A stretch of DNA of 64,000 nucleotides from Pedobacter sp. AK013 (GTDB lineage: Bacteria; Bacteroidota; Bacteroidia; Sphingobacteriales; Sphingobacteriaceae). Below, piece after piece: positions 35,362 through 44,647 of this stretch (within the stretch, counting starts at the first letter, position 1; each line of letters opens with the position of its first letter). The position numbers and the translations under genes were made by a program. The DNA lies in NCBI RefSeq assembly GCF_014205835.1, contig NZ_JACHCQ010000020.1, positions 56,457-120,456 of the forward strand, given 5' to 3'. The notes below the pieces were generated by a model that worked only from the letters and a program-made list of their open reading frames with translations, was not told the DNA's origin and did not search any database.

Positions 35362-36336
35362 ATGACCACCACCACTATTGAAACAGCAACAGACAATAAA
35401 ACACAGTTCCTTAATGAAACCTTAGCAGGCTTACGGTCTGAACCAAAATTTATGCTTTCCAAGTATTTTTACGATGCTACCGGAGACCGTATTTTTCAGC
35501 AGATTATGGAAATGGAGGAATATTATTTAACCAACGCCGAAATGGAAATTCTGCAATACCAGGCAGACCAGATCTCTCAGGCGATATCTGCCGATGGAAG
35601 CAATTTTGATTTAATTGAACTTGGCGCCGGCGATGCAACAAAATCCATTCACTTGCTCAAATCATTAATGCATAATCAGTTGGAATTTAATTATTTCCCG
35701 ATTGATATTTCTGCACATGTGATTTCAGATCTGGAAGAAAATTTGCCTAAAAAACTTCCCGGACTGAATATGAAAGGTTTAAATGGCGATTATTTTGATA
35801 TGCTAAAAAAGGCTACAGAACAATCTAATCGTAGAAAAGTGGTGCTTTTTATGGGGGCAAATATTGGAAACATGAGCATAACAGATGCCGGAAAATTTTG
35901 CTCATCATTAAAAAAACTGCTTTCCCCTAAGGATTTATTAATAATTGGATTTGATCTTAAAAAAAATCCGCAACAGATCCTTTCTGCATATAATGACAAA
36001 GGTGGAATTACCAGATCGTTTAACCTTAATTTGCTTCATCGCATTAATAAAGAATTGGATGGCAATTTCGACCTAAATAATTTTGAACATTATGCCAGTT
36101 ACGATCCCGCATCCGGTGCCTGTAAAAGTTACCTCATCAGTTTAAAAAAACAAATTGTTAATATTGGACAAAATGCCATTCATTTTGCAGAAAACGAATA
36201 TGTTTTCATGGAAATATCACAAAAGTATTCGGTTGGTGATATCGATCGGCTTGCAGAAAAAACAGGATTTAAACCCCTTCATCGTTTCTTCGATCAGCAT
36301 CAATATTTTGTAGATGCCGTTTGGAAGGTAGATTAG
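35362..36336 (+). CDS. egtD: L-histidine N-alpha-methyltransferase EgtD
   Basis: The 324-residue SAM-dependent enzyme carries EEYYLTNAE (52-60), which contributes to the histidine site in EgtD, and the SAM motif LIELGAGDATKS (84-95). FMGANIGNM and LLIGFDLKKNP follow. It methylates histidine three times to hercynine, the first step of ergothioneine synthesis. It is the last gene of the five-gene operon and ends four bases into a convergent PLP-enzyme gene. Confidence 0.94.
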   Translation: MTTTTIETATDNKTQFLNETLAGLRSEPKFMLSKYFYDATGDRIFQQIMEMEEYYLTNAEMEILQYQADQISQAISADGSNFDLIELGAGDATKSIHLLKSLMHNQLEFNYFPIDISAHVISDLEENLPKKLPGLNMKGLNGDYFDMLKKATEQSNRRKVVLFMGANIGNMSITDAGKFCSSLKKLLSPKDLLIIGFDLKKNPQQILSAYNDKGGITRSFNLNLLHRINKELDGNFDLNNFEHYASYDPASGACKSYLISLKKQIVNIGQNAIHFAENEYVFMEISQKYSVGDIDRLAEKTGFKPLHRFFDQHQYFVDAVWKVD

Positions 36337-37412
36337 CTATGGTTATCCAAAACCTGGAGCAATTGATTTAAATCTTCTTCTGTGTTATAATAGTGAAAGG
36401 AAATCCTCGTACCTGCTCCTCTTGGTGAGCAAAGGATTTTAGCTGCAGCAATTTTGTCGACCATTTTTTGATCCAATCGCATGCTCATAATGGTAGATTG
36501 ATATTTTCGTTCCAATGTCCAATCTGCAATTAATCCCCTCGAATTTAATTCCAGCCTGGCTTTGTTGGAAATCGCCTGTGCGGTTTTTTCAATCCAATCG
36601 AAGCCAATTGAATTAAGATAATTTAAACTTTCGTTTAATGTCCCAAAATTTAAAGTGTCTAAATGCCCGGGTTCGAAGCACATCGATAAATGGTCTTTGC
36701 CCTTTAAAAAAGGCGCTGTCGGTAATTCGGCCAGTTTGTTTTTATTGTAAATGGCATCTTTCATCTGATCGGAAAGAAATGCGTAACCGTTTCCATATCC
36801 AGCTAAAAGCCATTTGTAACCACTTCCAATCAAAGCATCCATGCCTGATTTTTCAAAATTAAACTTGGTTGTACCTAAAAACTGGGTGCCATCACCGATT
36901 AGTAAAAGATTAGGATATGTGGTTTTTAGTTTCTGGATAAATTCATCATCCATCCTTAGTCCACTAATGTATTGCACCATGCTAAATGCCAATATGGTAG
37001 GTTTAAATTTTTGAATGGCACTAATGATGTTTTCTTCTAAATTTTCGTCAATGGCTATGCTACAGTATTCGAAACCCATACTGATTACAGGATAACTCAC
37101 TGATGGATAATCCTCCTCCAATAATAGAAAACGATGGTTTTTGTCTAATCCGCCCAATAAAGTATTAAAACCGACAGAGAAATTCTGAACCAGGTAGGTG
37201 TTCTCTGGTTTTGAATTGAAATGTTTAGCAATGTTATTTCTGACGTCGGTAATGATGGGCAGATTTTCCATTCTGAAAATACTTCCTCCGGCAATAAAGT
37301 CTTGATCATGTTTAGTTCTCCATTCGGCCAGATTGGTAGATAAAATGCCTGAATTAGCAGTATTAAGATAGGTATATGTTGCGAGGATCGGAAAAGATAG
37401 GTTCATGCCCAA
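36333..37412 (-). CDS. Class V PLP-dependent aminotransferase/lyase (possible EgtE-like)
   Basis: The 359-residue protein has the fold-type I class V layout. LNTANSGILS is near the N-terminus, the PLP-binding Asp is in GDGTQFLG (Asp174) and the PLP lysine is in GSGYKWLLAGYG (Lys200). FGTLNESLNYL and SPRGAGTRISFHYYN are late motifs. An alternative start is Met3 (37406). Its stop overlaps egtD convergently by four bases. Because hercynylcysteine sulfoxide lyase (EgtE) belongs to this class, it is a reasonable EgtE candidate, but cysteine desulfurases, kynureninases and isopenicillin-epimerase-like enzymes share the fold. Confidence 0.8.
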   Translation of the reverse strand: MGMNLSFPILATYTYLNTANSGILSTNLAEWRTKHDQDFIAGGSIFRMENLPIITDVRNNIAKHFNSKPENTYLVQNFSVGFNTLLGGLDKNHRFLLLEEDYPSVSYPVISMGFEYCSIAIDENLEENIISAIQKFKPTILAFSMVQYISGLRMDDEFIQKLKTTYPNLLLIGDGTQFLGTTKFNFEKSGMDALIGSGYKWLLAGYGNGYAFLSDQMKDAIYNKNKLAELPTAPFLKGKDHLSMCFEPGHLDTLNFGTLNESLNYLNSIGFDWIEKTAQAISNKARLELNSRGLIADWTLERKYQSTIMSMRLDQKMVDKIAAAKILCSPRGAGTRISFHYYNTEEDLNQLLQVLDNHS

Positions 37413-37520
37413 AATTAAGAGAATTGTCCATTAAAAAAATAAATGCTGCCCTGAAATTGAATTTTATACAAACCTATGAGAATCACGTTTGTTAAGTTTA
37501 TACAATTTGTTCATGTTATT

Positions 37521-37997
37521 ATGGAAAATCAAACATCGATACTGGTTACAGAACTTAAAAAATTATTAAATGGGGGTGGAGCACATGTGGGGTTTAACAA
37601 TGCAGTTGCCAATTTACCCTTTAACCTTTTAGGTGAAAAGCCACACAATTTGCCTTACAGCATTTGGCAATTGGTAGCGCATATCAAAATAGCCCAGTGG
37701 GATATGCTCAAATTTAGTAAGGATGGATTGCATCAATCGCCAAAATGGCCCGAGGAATACTGGCCTAAAGAACTGGCACCTAAAGATGAACAAACCTGGA
37801 ACAATACAATAAAGCAGATTGATGCTGATTTGAAAGAATTTATTGCTTTGTTAGATACTTCAGATTTGTATGCACCAATTCCGCATGGCGATGGACAAAG
37901 TATATTACGCGAAGCTTTACAGATTGCCGATCATAATGCCTACCACATTGCCGAAATTGTAGTTATCAGACGTTTATTGGGCGCCTGGAAAAGCTAA
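37521..37997 (+). CDS. DinB-like metal-binding protein
   Basis: The ATG at 37521 gives 158 residues (MENQTSIL...). The longer frame from 37476 adds 15 hydrophobic residues and is less likely. The four-helix bundle and putative metal triad are seen in SIWQLVAHIKIAQWD (His) and ADHNAYHIAEI (two His three apart), the DinB/YfiT pattern. Such proteins act as metal-dependent thiol transferases or hydrolases; the role here is unknown. It is divergent from the PLP-enzyme gene and may be unrelated to the ergothioneine operon. Confidence 0.82.
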   Translation: MENQTSILVTELKKLLNGGGAHVGFNNAVANLPFNLLGEKPHNLPYSIWQLVAHIKIAQWDMLKFSKDGLHQSPKWPEEYWPKELAPKDEQTWNNTIKQIDADLKEFIALLDTSDLYAPIPHGDGQSILREALQIADHNAYHIAEIVVIRRLLGAWKS

Positions 37998-38114
37998 AGA
38001 AAATTGTCTCGTTTGGGCCTGTACTTTGCCGCTTATGCAGCCGGTTACTACTGCCTTTATCAGCTAAATTTAACTGTTCGTTCTCATGGAAATTTGATTA
38101 AAAAAAAAAGACCT

Positions 38115-38498
38115 ATGTTACAAAACTCAAAAGCATTCAGCTCGTTTTCTGTAGATGATGTACAGAAAGCAAAAGATTTTTATCAGGGCGTATTGGGTAT
38201 CGAAGTTAAAGATAACCCAATGAGCGTGATTGAATTGGTTATTTCTGGTTCCGTAAATGTATTGCTTTATCCAAAGCCAAATCATGTTCCGGCAACTTTT
38301 ACAGTGCTTAATTTTCCTGTCGAAAATATAGATCAGGCCGCCGACGAACTTATGGACAAGGGAATAAAGTTCGAAATTTACAACGAAGAACATCTCAAAA
38401 CAGACAGTAAAGGCATCTCTCGTGGAAATGGAGGACCTAATATTGCCTGGTTTAGAGATCCTGCCGGTAATATTCTGTCTATTTTAGAAACGTATTAA
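38115..38498 (+). CDS. VOC-superfamily protein (glyoxalase/bleomycin-resistance-like)
   Basis: From the ATG at 38115 the product has 127 residues. The longer frame opens with TTG at 38004 and carries a 37-residue extension without family resemblance. The two beta-alpha-beta-beta-beta halves are visible: [20 protein letters not shown] in the first and the pair [13 protein letters not shown] at the end with a metal-type Glu. Function of this member (dioxygenase-like, resistance or binding) cannot be told. A hairpin terminator follows. Confidence 0.85.
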   Translation: MLQNSKAFSSFSVDDVQKAKDFYQGVLGIEVKDNPMSVIELVISGSVNVLLYPKPNHVPATFTVLNFPVENIDQAADELMDKGIKFEIYNEEHLKTDSKGISRGNGGPNIAWFRDPAGNILSILETY

Positions 38499-38509
38499 GC
38501 CCTGGTTAC

Positions 38510-38560
38510 ACTTCCGAAGCTGGCAAAGCGCAAAGGCCATAGTGCAAACTTCGGAAGTTT
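38510..38560. terminator. Hairpin between convergent VOC and ackA genes
   Basis: ACTTCCGAAG (38510-38519) and CTTCGGAAGT (38549-38558) are perfect 10-bp inverted arms around 29 bases, followed by TTTTG. Placed between two converging stop codons, it probably works as a terminator. It may also belong to a dispersed repeat family. Confidence 0.5.
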
Positions 38561-38565
38561 TGCAG

Positions 38566-39762
38566 CTAGTCTATAAGCCCAAAACATTGATGGGCAATTT
38601 CGTATTCCTCATTAGTAGGAATAACCAATATCTTAACCTTTGAATCTGCTGTGTTAATCTCCTTTAGTTCACCTTTATAGGCTGTATTTAGGTCTGGATC
38701 TAGTTCAATGCCCAGATAATTCAGGTCTGAACATACCGCTTCGCGCATGTTGCTATCGTTTTCGCCAACACCTGCAGTAAATATAATGGCGTCAATACCG
38801 TTCAAAACAGCCGCGTAGGCACCAATAAATTTTTTAATCCTATAAGCATATAGGTTAATGGCTAAAGCTGCAGCTGCATTTCCTTCGTTTACCATTTTTC
38901 TGATATCGCGCATATCACTCGAGCCACCTACACCCAAAAGTCCAGATTGTTTGTTAAGCAAGGCACTCAGCTGTTCTAGCGTATATCCAGAATGCTCCAT
39001 TAAATGGAAAATAACCGATGGATCTATATCTCCAGAACGTGTGCCCATCATTAATCCACTTAATGGCCCAAAGCCCATACTGGTATCTATCGATTTGCCA
39101 TTTTTAATAGCCGTTATACTGCAGCCATTTCCTAAGTGAATGCTGATTATTTTGGTGTCTTTTTTGTCTAGCCAATTAATCGCCTGTTCGCTTACATATT
39201 TATGGCTGGTGCCATGAAATCCGTATACCCTAATGCCTTGCTCTTTATAATACCATTCTGGAATGGCATAACGATAAGCCTGTTCTGGTATAGTTTGATG
39301 AAATGCTGTATCGAATACGGCAATTTGTTTAGCATTTACAAAAGTCTGCTCAGCCACTTCAATACACTTATAATTAACGGGGTTATGCAATGGCGCAAGT
39401 GAAAACAGCTTTTTGATCTGATGTTTCACATCGTCTGTAATAATTGTTGGACCAGAAAAATGTTCACCGCCATGCACTACACGATGACCTACAGCAGCAA
39501 TATCATCAGGACTCGCGATTACTGCGTATTCTCCCTCGGTTAATAATGCCAAAACCTGTTTTAATGCTTCTCCATGGTTAGCAATAAAACTTGTTTCTTC
39601 TATACTGTGTTTTTTATTATTGGTATAAACCGTATGTTTTATAAAAGAGCCCTCAATGCCAATCCGTTCTACCAGCCCACTACAAACCGGTGATTTTTCG
39701 GGCATTTTAAAAACTTGGTATTTTAAGGAACTGCTTCCTGAGTTGATTACTAAAATGTTCAT
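38566..39762 (-). CDS. ackA: Acetate kinase
   Basis: The ATG at 39762 gives 398 residues beginning MNILVINSGSSSLKY, the invariant AckA start; the longer frame to 39816 runs into pta and is rejected. HRVVHGGEHF, FDTAFHQTIP, GFHGTSHKYV, HLGNGCSI and DTSMGFGPLSG follow in order. It interconverts acetyl phosphate plus ADP and acetate plus ATP. Its start is two bases past the pta stop, so pta-ackA is one operon. Confidence 0.96.
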   Translation of the reverse strand: MNILVINSGSSSLKYQVFKMPEKSPVCSGLVERIGIEGSFIKHTVYTNNKKHSIEETSFIANHGEALKQVLALLTEGEYAVIASPDDIAAVGHRVVHGGEHFSGPTIITDDVKHQIKKLFSLAPLHNPVNYKCIEVAEQTFVNAKQIAVFDTAFHQTIPEQAYRYAIPEWYYKEQGIRVYGFHGTSHKYVSEQAINWLDKKDTKIISIHLGNGCSITAIKNGKSIDTSMGFGPLSGLMMGTRSGDIDPSVIFHLMEHSGYTLEQLSALLNKQSGLLGVGGSSDMRDIRKMVNEGNAAAALAINLYAYRIKKFIGAYAAVLNGIDAIIFTAGVGENDSNMREAVCSDLNYLGIELDPDLNTAYKGELKEINTADSKVKILVIPTNEEYEIAHQCFGLID

Positions 39763-39763
39763 A

Positions 39764-41851
39764 TTAAATATCCTGGCATTGAATTGCTGTAATAACAACG
39801 GTGTTAAAAATATCATCTACAGTACAACCGCGGCTCAAATCGTTTATCGGTTTGTTTAATCCCTGCAACATCGGGCCAATGGCCAATGCCCCGGTTTCTC
39901 GTTGTACTGCTTTGTAGGTATTGTTACCGGTATTTAAATCGGGGAAAATCAGTACACTTGCTCTACCTGCCACCTCAGATCCCGGCAGTTTTTGTTTACC
40001 CACTAGTGGATCTACAGCAGCATCGTATTGTATGGGACCTTCAATTTTTAATGCTGGATGCCGTGCTTTAACTATGGCAGTGGCTTCTCTTACACGTTCA
40101 ACATCTTCACCTTCGCCTGATGTACCAGAAGAATAAGATAACATGGCAATACGCGGCTCAATGCCGAATTTGGCACTGCTTTCTGCAGAGGAAATAGCTA
40201 TTTCGGCTAGTTGTTGGGCAGTAGGATTGGGGTTAACCGCGCAATCGCCAAATATGGCTACACGCTCCGGCAAGCACATAAAGAAAATAGAAGAAACTAC
40301 AGATACCCCGGGTTTGGTTTTAACAAACTGCAAAGCTGGTCTGATGGTATGTTGCGTGGTATGTACGGCACCCGAAACCATTCCATCTGCATCACCTTTA
40401 TAAACCATCATGGTACCGAAATAAGAAACATCGGTCATCATATCTCTGGCCATTTCCAGGTTAACATTCTTGGTTTTGCGCAATTCATGCAAGGTATCTA
40501 CATAATTGTTGTAATGTGCCGAATGTGCTGGGTTGTGTATTTTTAAGGCATTGGCATCTAAATTTAAACCAAGTCTTTTAATGCTATTGGTAATTTCGAC
40601 CGGATCGCCTAAGAGTGTAATATCTACAATATCTTGAGTAATGAGTTTTTCAACAGCTTTTAGAATACGTTCGTCATTTCCCTCCGGTAAAACGATATGT
40701 TTTTTATCTCGTTTGGCCCATTTAACCAATTGATATTGAAACATATGAGGTGTAATACCCTGGTAGCTGAAGGTGATGATTTTATCATCAAGCGCTTTTA
40801 TATCTACATACTTTTCGAAAAGTTCTATGGCTAGCGCAATTTTTTTCTTGTTTTCTATCGTGATTTTTGAATGGATGCTGCCAATAGTTGTAGTGGTTTC
40901 AAAAGTTCCTTTTTGTACTGCAATGATGGGGATAATGGTTTGTAAACCTTCAATCAATTTAATAATCGGTTCATCGGGTAAACTACCTGCTGTTAAAACA
41001 ATACCTGCTATTTTTGGGTAATTGGCTGATAAATTAGCTTGGAGTGCACCAATGATAATATCGCCTCGATCACCTGGGGTAACAATAAGGAGGTTATCTT
41101 TAATGTGCCTTAAAAAATTAGGCAGCATCATGGCCCCGGTTACAAAATTATCAACCTGATTATCCATCAGTTCAGCACCGAAGAGTACCTCGCCACTAAG
41201 AGCTAATGTAATTTCTTTCATTGTTGGACTTTGTAAGCCAGTTTCGGTTGGAATCACAGCAATAAGTAATTCTGCCGGCAATTGATTGGTTAAAGCTTGT
41301 TTAATACGCTCTGCCTCCTCCGGGTTTACCATATTGGCCACTACACCCAATACCTGTACATCGCGCAGCAGGAAGTTACGGTAGATATTGATGGCTGATT
41401 TAAAAAGCTGACTTGCTGTTTTATTCTTTCCTGATACCACTATTAAAACAGGTGCACCTAAGTTTTTCGCCATTAAAGCGTTCGATTCGAACTCAAATGC
41501 CATACCTTCGCCTAAAAAATCGCTTCCTTCAATTACGGTGAAATCGTAGTTATCTTCGAGCTTTTTATATTTACTGATGATGGTATTGATAATTGCGCCA
41601 CTATCTTCTGATTGGTGAAGCATTTCTTGCCGGGTAAAAGCAAAGGCATCCTCATAGTTAACGGGGAGCGAAAAATAATCTAACATGGCTTCTACATGCT
41701 CATCTTTTTTATTCTGATCGTCTTGTGCAATAATGGGCTTAAAATAACCTACTTTTTGGGTTTTTGCCAATAACATGTTGATCATCCCAAAAGCAATTAC
41801 TGATTTTCCGGTATAGGGTTCGGCCGAAGCAATAAATATATTTTTAGTCAT
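39764..41851 (-). CDS. pta: Phosphate acetyltransferase (long form with DRTGG domain)
   Basis: The ATG at 41851 gives 695 residues starting MTKNIFIASAEPYTGKS, a P-loop-like dethiobiotin-synthetase-type domain, as in enterobacterial Pta. A DRTGG regulatory domain (about 210-330) and the catalytic PTA_PTB domain (about 370-690, with LPEGNDERILKAVEKL, MLSYSSGTSGEGED and DLNTGNNTYKAVQR) follow. It converts acetyl-CoA and phosphate to acetyl phosphate. Operon with ackA. Confidence 0.95.
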   Translation of the reverse strand: MTKNIFIASAEPYTGKSVIAFGMINMLLAKTQKVGYFKPIIAQDDQNKKDEHVEAMLDYFSLPVNYEDAFAFTRQEMLHQSEDSGAIINTIISKYKKLEDNYDFTVIEGSDFLGEGMAFEFESNALMAKNLGAPVLIVVSGKNKTASQLFKSAINIYRNFLLRDVQVLGVVANMVNPEEAERIKQALTNQLPAELLIAVIPTETGLQSPTMKEITLALSGEVLFGAELMDNQVDNFVTGAMMLPNFLRHIKDNLLIVTPGDRGDIIIGALQANLSANYPKIAGIVLTAGSLPDEPIIKLIEGLQTIIPIIAVQKGTFETTTTIGSIHSKITIENKKKIALAIELFEKYVDIKALDDKIITFSYQGITPHMFQYQLVKWAKRDKKHIVLPEGNDERILKAVEKLITQDIVDITLLGDPVEITNSIKRLGLNLDANALKIHNPAHSAHYNNYVDTLHELRKTKNVNLEMARDMMTDVSYFGTMMVYKGDADGMVSGAVHTTQHTIRPALQFVKTKPGVSVVSSIFFMCLPERVAIFGDCAVNPNPTAQQLAEIAISSAESSAKFGIEPRIAMLSYSSGTSGEGEDVERVREATAIVKARHPALKIEGPIQYDAAVDPLVGKQKLPGSEVAGRASVLIFPDLNTGNNTYKAVQRETGALAIGPMLQGLNKPINDLSRGCTVDDIFNTVVITAIQCQDI

Positions 41852-42040
41852 AATAAGGAGCAATGTATAGGAATAACCAATTATGCCCAATATAGTTGGA
41901 AATATTTATTTTAAAAACTAAAGCAGGTTAAGTTTTAAGGGCAATATAGAAATACTTGTTAAAATTACTTTAAAGAAAGCAATTTGAAATGGGACCAATA
42001 TTTCAAAAAAAATTAATCGAATTGTTTTTGCACTGTTTTC

Positions 42041-42259
42041 TTATCCGTTTGATTCGATTAATAATTTTAATATTTTCAGCCTGTGTATAAGCGGTAGGTT
42101 CACTTTTGCATCAGGATTGAGTCTTAACGGCATAAAATGGCTTTCCAGGAAATGAGCATAATCCGTAATTATAGTAGCTTGATTAAGATAAATTGGAACC
42201 TGCTGCTTTCCGGCTTGGGCAAAAAAATCTTCTAACTGCTGTACTTCTAGGATGGTCAT
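42041..42259 (-). CDS. Small DUF6965-like protein
   Basis: The 72-residue protein reads as a short alpha/beta unit: LEDFFAQAGKQQVPIYLNQA, then ITDYAHFLESH and PLIHRLKILKLL. The pattern 'LE.FF....P..I.LN.A..I.D...F...H...L......PYL.RL..L' is the one I associate with DUF6965 proteins of Bacteroidota. It is cytoplasmic and of unknown function. It stands alone between pta and the S41 peptidase. Confidence 0.65.
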   Translation of the reverse strand: MTILEVQQLEDFFAQAGKQQVPIYLNQATIITDYAHFLESHFMPLRLNPDAKVNLPLIHRLKILKLLIESNG

Positions 42260-42381
42260 ACTGCAAAGTTATCATTATGTAATGAGTTGGACTAAACAAA
42301 ATGAAGCCTGAACAAGTATCTCTCTCACGTTCAATATAAATAAATTTTAGCGGCTGCTATAAAATGCCCTAAGATGGCAGA

Positions 42382-43584
42382 TTAGTTTTCCATTGCATAA
42401 TTCAATGTCTTATCATTTCCTTTTAATAAATCTGATAAATTTTTCTCGATTTTAACATCGGGTACAAGCGGCCCATCGTGCCCTTTCCAATTTTCCCAAT
42501 ACTGGGTAGAGTAATTTACCTGTAATTTAGTGTTTGGTAAATTAAATGCGCGTACTTCGCCATAATGGTTAATGGTGCCTGCGGTAGTTTCTCCAACTAA
42601 AATGGCTTTGGTTTCTTTTTTAAGTTTAATTGCATTCATAATGGCAGAAGAAAACGTGGCCCGACCAATCAAAACGAAAATCTTTCCCTTTTTATTTAAA
42701 TCATGATTTTTAATCTTTTCGATAAAGGGCTCTAATATTCCGCTGTTCCCGCCACCATTCATTCTTAAATCAATAATAATGCGGTTAGGTTTTTGCTTTT
42801 CAATCTCTTTAAATAAGTTATCATTAAAGGCCTCAAAGGGTTTCTTAGGGTCATCTTCGCATTTGTTGTAATTGAAGTACAAACTGCCATTTTCCATTAA
42901 ATACCAGTAGTTTTCTTTATGGGTATTTGCAAGTAAACTGCCATAAACAGGTGCGTATACCATATCTACCTGCTTGGTTTTTGGTACGGCATCTAATTTT
43001 ACCTTTAACGTTTCTCCGGTAGGACTTAAAAGTTCAAGTTTTAGCTCGTTTGGACTGGTACTTAGATTTAATGCATAAAGTAGACTTGGACTTGCCAGAT
43101 AACTTGCTTCAGCAATATTAAAATAAGAGGTATTGCCAGAGATAATCACAGATGAAACAGCTTTTTCTGCTTCTGACAAAGTTTTATCACCTACTCGGAT
43201 TACCTTTGAAAGCAGGAGCTGCTTATTTGCTTCATCAGTTGAAGTGATTACAAGCCCATCATCAAACCGCTCAAATTTTACTGGATATTTAGTGGTATAA
43301 GGAGGGATTATCGTGCTGTGTTCATCACCAATAGCGGCCTGTATTTTCATAATTTCCATATAAAATTTTTCAGCTGAAATGCCAGTTGTCTGCGCTTCAA
43401 GATGCGTTATCATTGCATAAAATTCTGATTTAGAAAGCTTTGCAAAAAGATTCTTGTGCTTAACAGGAAGACTGTCTTTATAGAACTTTAAATCCTCGCT
43501 AAAAATGTTTTTCGAAGTTTGTGCGTAACTATAAGTGGCACATAATGATAAAATTATAAAAAAGAAACGGCGGATGTTTTTCAT
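42382..43584 (-). CDS. Secreted S41-family serine peptidase (C-terminal processing peptidase-like)
   Basis: The ATG at 43584 gives 400 residues with a signal peptide ending near SYAQT; the extra 16 residues of the longer frame precede that signal. RIIIDLRMNGGGNSGIL and LIGRATFSSAIMNA are the S41 core, with Ser312 as probable nucleophile, and LVGETTAG supplies Glu332. A PDZ-like segment is weak (around VIRVGDKTLSEAE). It cleaves proteins or peptides in the periplasm or at the surface; target unknown. Single gene. Confidence 0.85.
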   Translation of the reverse strand: MKNIRRFFFIILSLCATYSYAQTSKNIFSEDLKFYKDSLPVKHKNLFAKLSKSEFYAMITHLEAQTTGISAEKFYMEIMKIQAAIGDEHSTIIPPYTTKYPVKFERFDDGLVITSTDEANKQLLLSKVIRVGDKTLSEAEKAVSSVIISGNTSYFNIAEASYLASPSLLYALNLSTSPNELKLELLSPTGETLKVKLDAVPKTKQVDMVYAPVYGSLLANTHKENYWYLMENGSLYFNYNKCEDDPKKPFEAFNDNLFKEIEKQKPNRIIIDLRMNGGGNSGILEPFIEKIKNHDLNKKGKIFVLIGRATFSSAIMNAIKLKKETKAILVGETTAGTINHYGEVRAFNLPNTKLQVNYSTQYWENWKGHDGPLVPDVKIEKNLSDLLKGNDKTLNYAMEN

Positions 43585-43711
43585 GTATCTATTGTATGCG
43601 TAAAAGATGTAGGAATTATAAAAAAGTTGCATGAAGGATTAACTTTTTTATAATTATCCAAAATATATTTCTTTTTGGCAAGATTTAATTTTTATGCTAA
43701 AAAATTTAGTT

Positions 43712-43719
43712 TAAATTTG
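43712..43719 (+). promoter_or_regulatory. -7 promoter box for the CoiA-like gene
   Basis: TAAATTTG is an exact TAnnTTTG match 41 bases before the start codon at 43761. No convincing -33 TTTG at the expected distance. Confidence 0.4.
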
Positions 43720-43760
43720 TGTTTCCCTAATGAATTGTTTTTCTATCGTACAGCAGGAGA

Positions 43761-44438
43761 ATGGATAATAGTGAAATAAGAAAAGATATCCACCGTGTTG
43801 AAATTGTTCCGGATGTTTCTTCACTTAAAAAGGAATATTACCGAAAAGAAACGGTGTGGCACCGAGATTGGAAGTTGGCTTTTCCTCCATCCTTTAGAGA
43901 GGTTGCTTTTTATGATGCTGCCAATTCTGGTATTCATAGAGCTGATATATTTACACCATCAGGTTATACCATCGAGTTTCAAAATTCTCCGATAACGCTT
44001 GCCGAACTCAACAGCAGGGAGGCTTTTTATCCAAATTTGATATGGGTATTAAATGGTAAAAAATTCAAAGGCTTTAAAATATTGAAGCATCTGCCTGATG
44101 TGGATGATCCGAAACTAAAGGATTATGAGTTCTGTCATTCCGATCACCTTTCTATGGTTAGGAAAACGGAGCTAATACAGGAGGTACCCCATCCAAAAAT
44201 ACTTAATTTTTACCATCCAGAACTTCAAGGGGTTAAATTCACTTCTAACTTATATTCTTTTTGTTGGAAACAACCGCATAGTGTATGGTATCTAGCTACG
44301 GCTAAAATTATTGTCGACTTAGGTGGACATTTTTTATACGAACTAAAACAGCGCAAACAATTAAATGGAAATTATGCATATCTAAAAATGTTGAAAAGAA
44401 AAACCTTTATCGATTGGCATACCCCGCCAGAAACTTAA
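43761..44438 (+). CDS. CoiA-like nuclease-fold protein
   Basis: The 225-residue protein carries the competence-protein CoiA nuclease core: KLAFPP upstream, then GIHRADIFTPSGYTIEFQNS, in which Asp and Glu-x-Gln fit the PD-(D/E)xK pattern, and ITLAELNSREAFYPNLIWVL. It lacks the N-terminal zinc-binding part of classical CoiA and is about half its length. An AGGAG sequence lies four bases before the ATG, unusual for this phylum. CoiA promotes DNA processing during transformation in Gram-positives; the role in Bacteroidota is unknown. Confidence 0.75.
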   Translation: MDNSEIRKDIHRVEIVPDVSSLKKEYYRKETVWHRDWKLAFPPSFREVAFYDAANSGIHRADIFTPSGYTIEFQNSPITLAELNSREAFYPNLIWVLNGKKFKGFKILKHLPDVDDPKLKDYEFCHSDHLSMVRKTELIQEVPHPKILNFYHPELQGVKFTSNLYSFCWKQPHSVWYLATAKIIVDLGGHFLYELKQRKQLNGNYAYLKMLKRKTFIDWHTPPET

Positions 44439-44527
44439 GATAAATAAAGAATTGTGAATCCTAAGGGATAATTTATTGCATAAAAATTAATATGAATAAC
44501 AGGAGGATATTGATCTCCTCGAGAAAT

Positions 44528-44627
44528 CGTCCATTGCGAGAAAGCTTTTTCAGCCGATGGAGCAATCTTTATAACAAGGATTGCCTGTATGAAAGATTGC
44601 CTCGTCGTTCCTCCTCACAATGGCGAC
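44528..44627 (-). repeat. Dispersed palindromic repeat, copy 1
   Basis: Read on the minus strand it matches copy 2: a near-palindrome with ends GTCGCCATTGTGAGGAGGAA and CTCGCAATGG, and internal phrases GCAATCTTT and AAAGATTGC. The two ends pair, so a long imperfect hairpin forms. It lies right after the CoiA-like gene. Confidence 0.75.
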
Positions 44628-44647
44628 ATCTCTTTTTTTAAAATGCT

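Noticed and set aside
38004..38114. Longer VOC protein from a TTG
   Set aside because: The extra 37 residues are not VOC-like, and the ATG at 38115 gives a normal domain.
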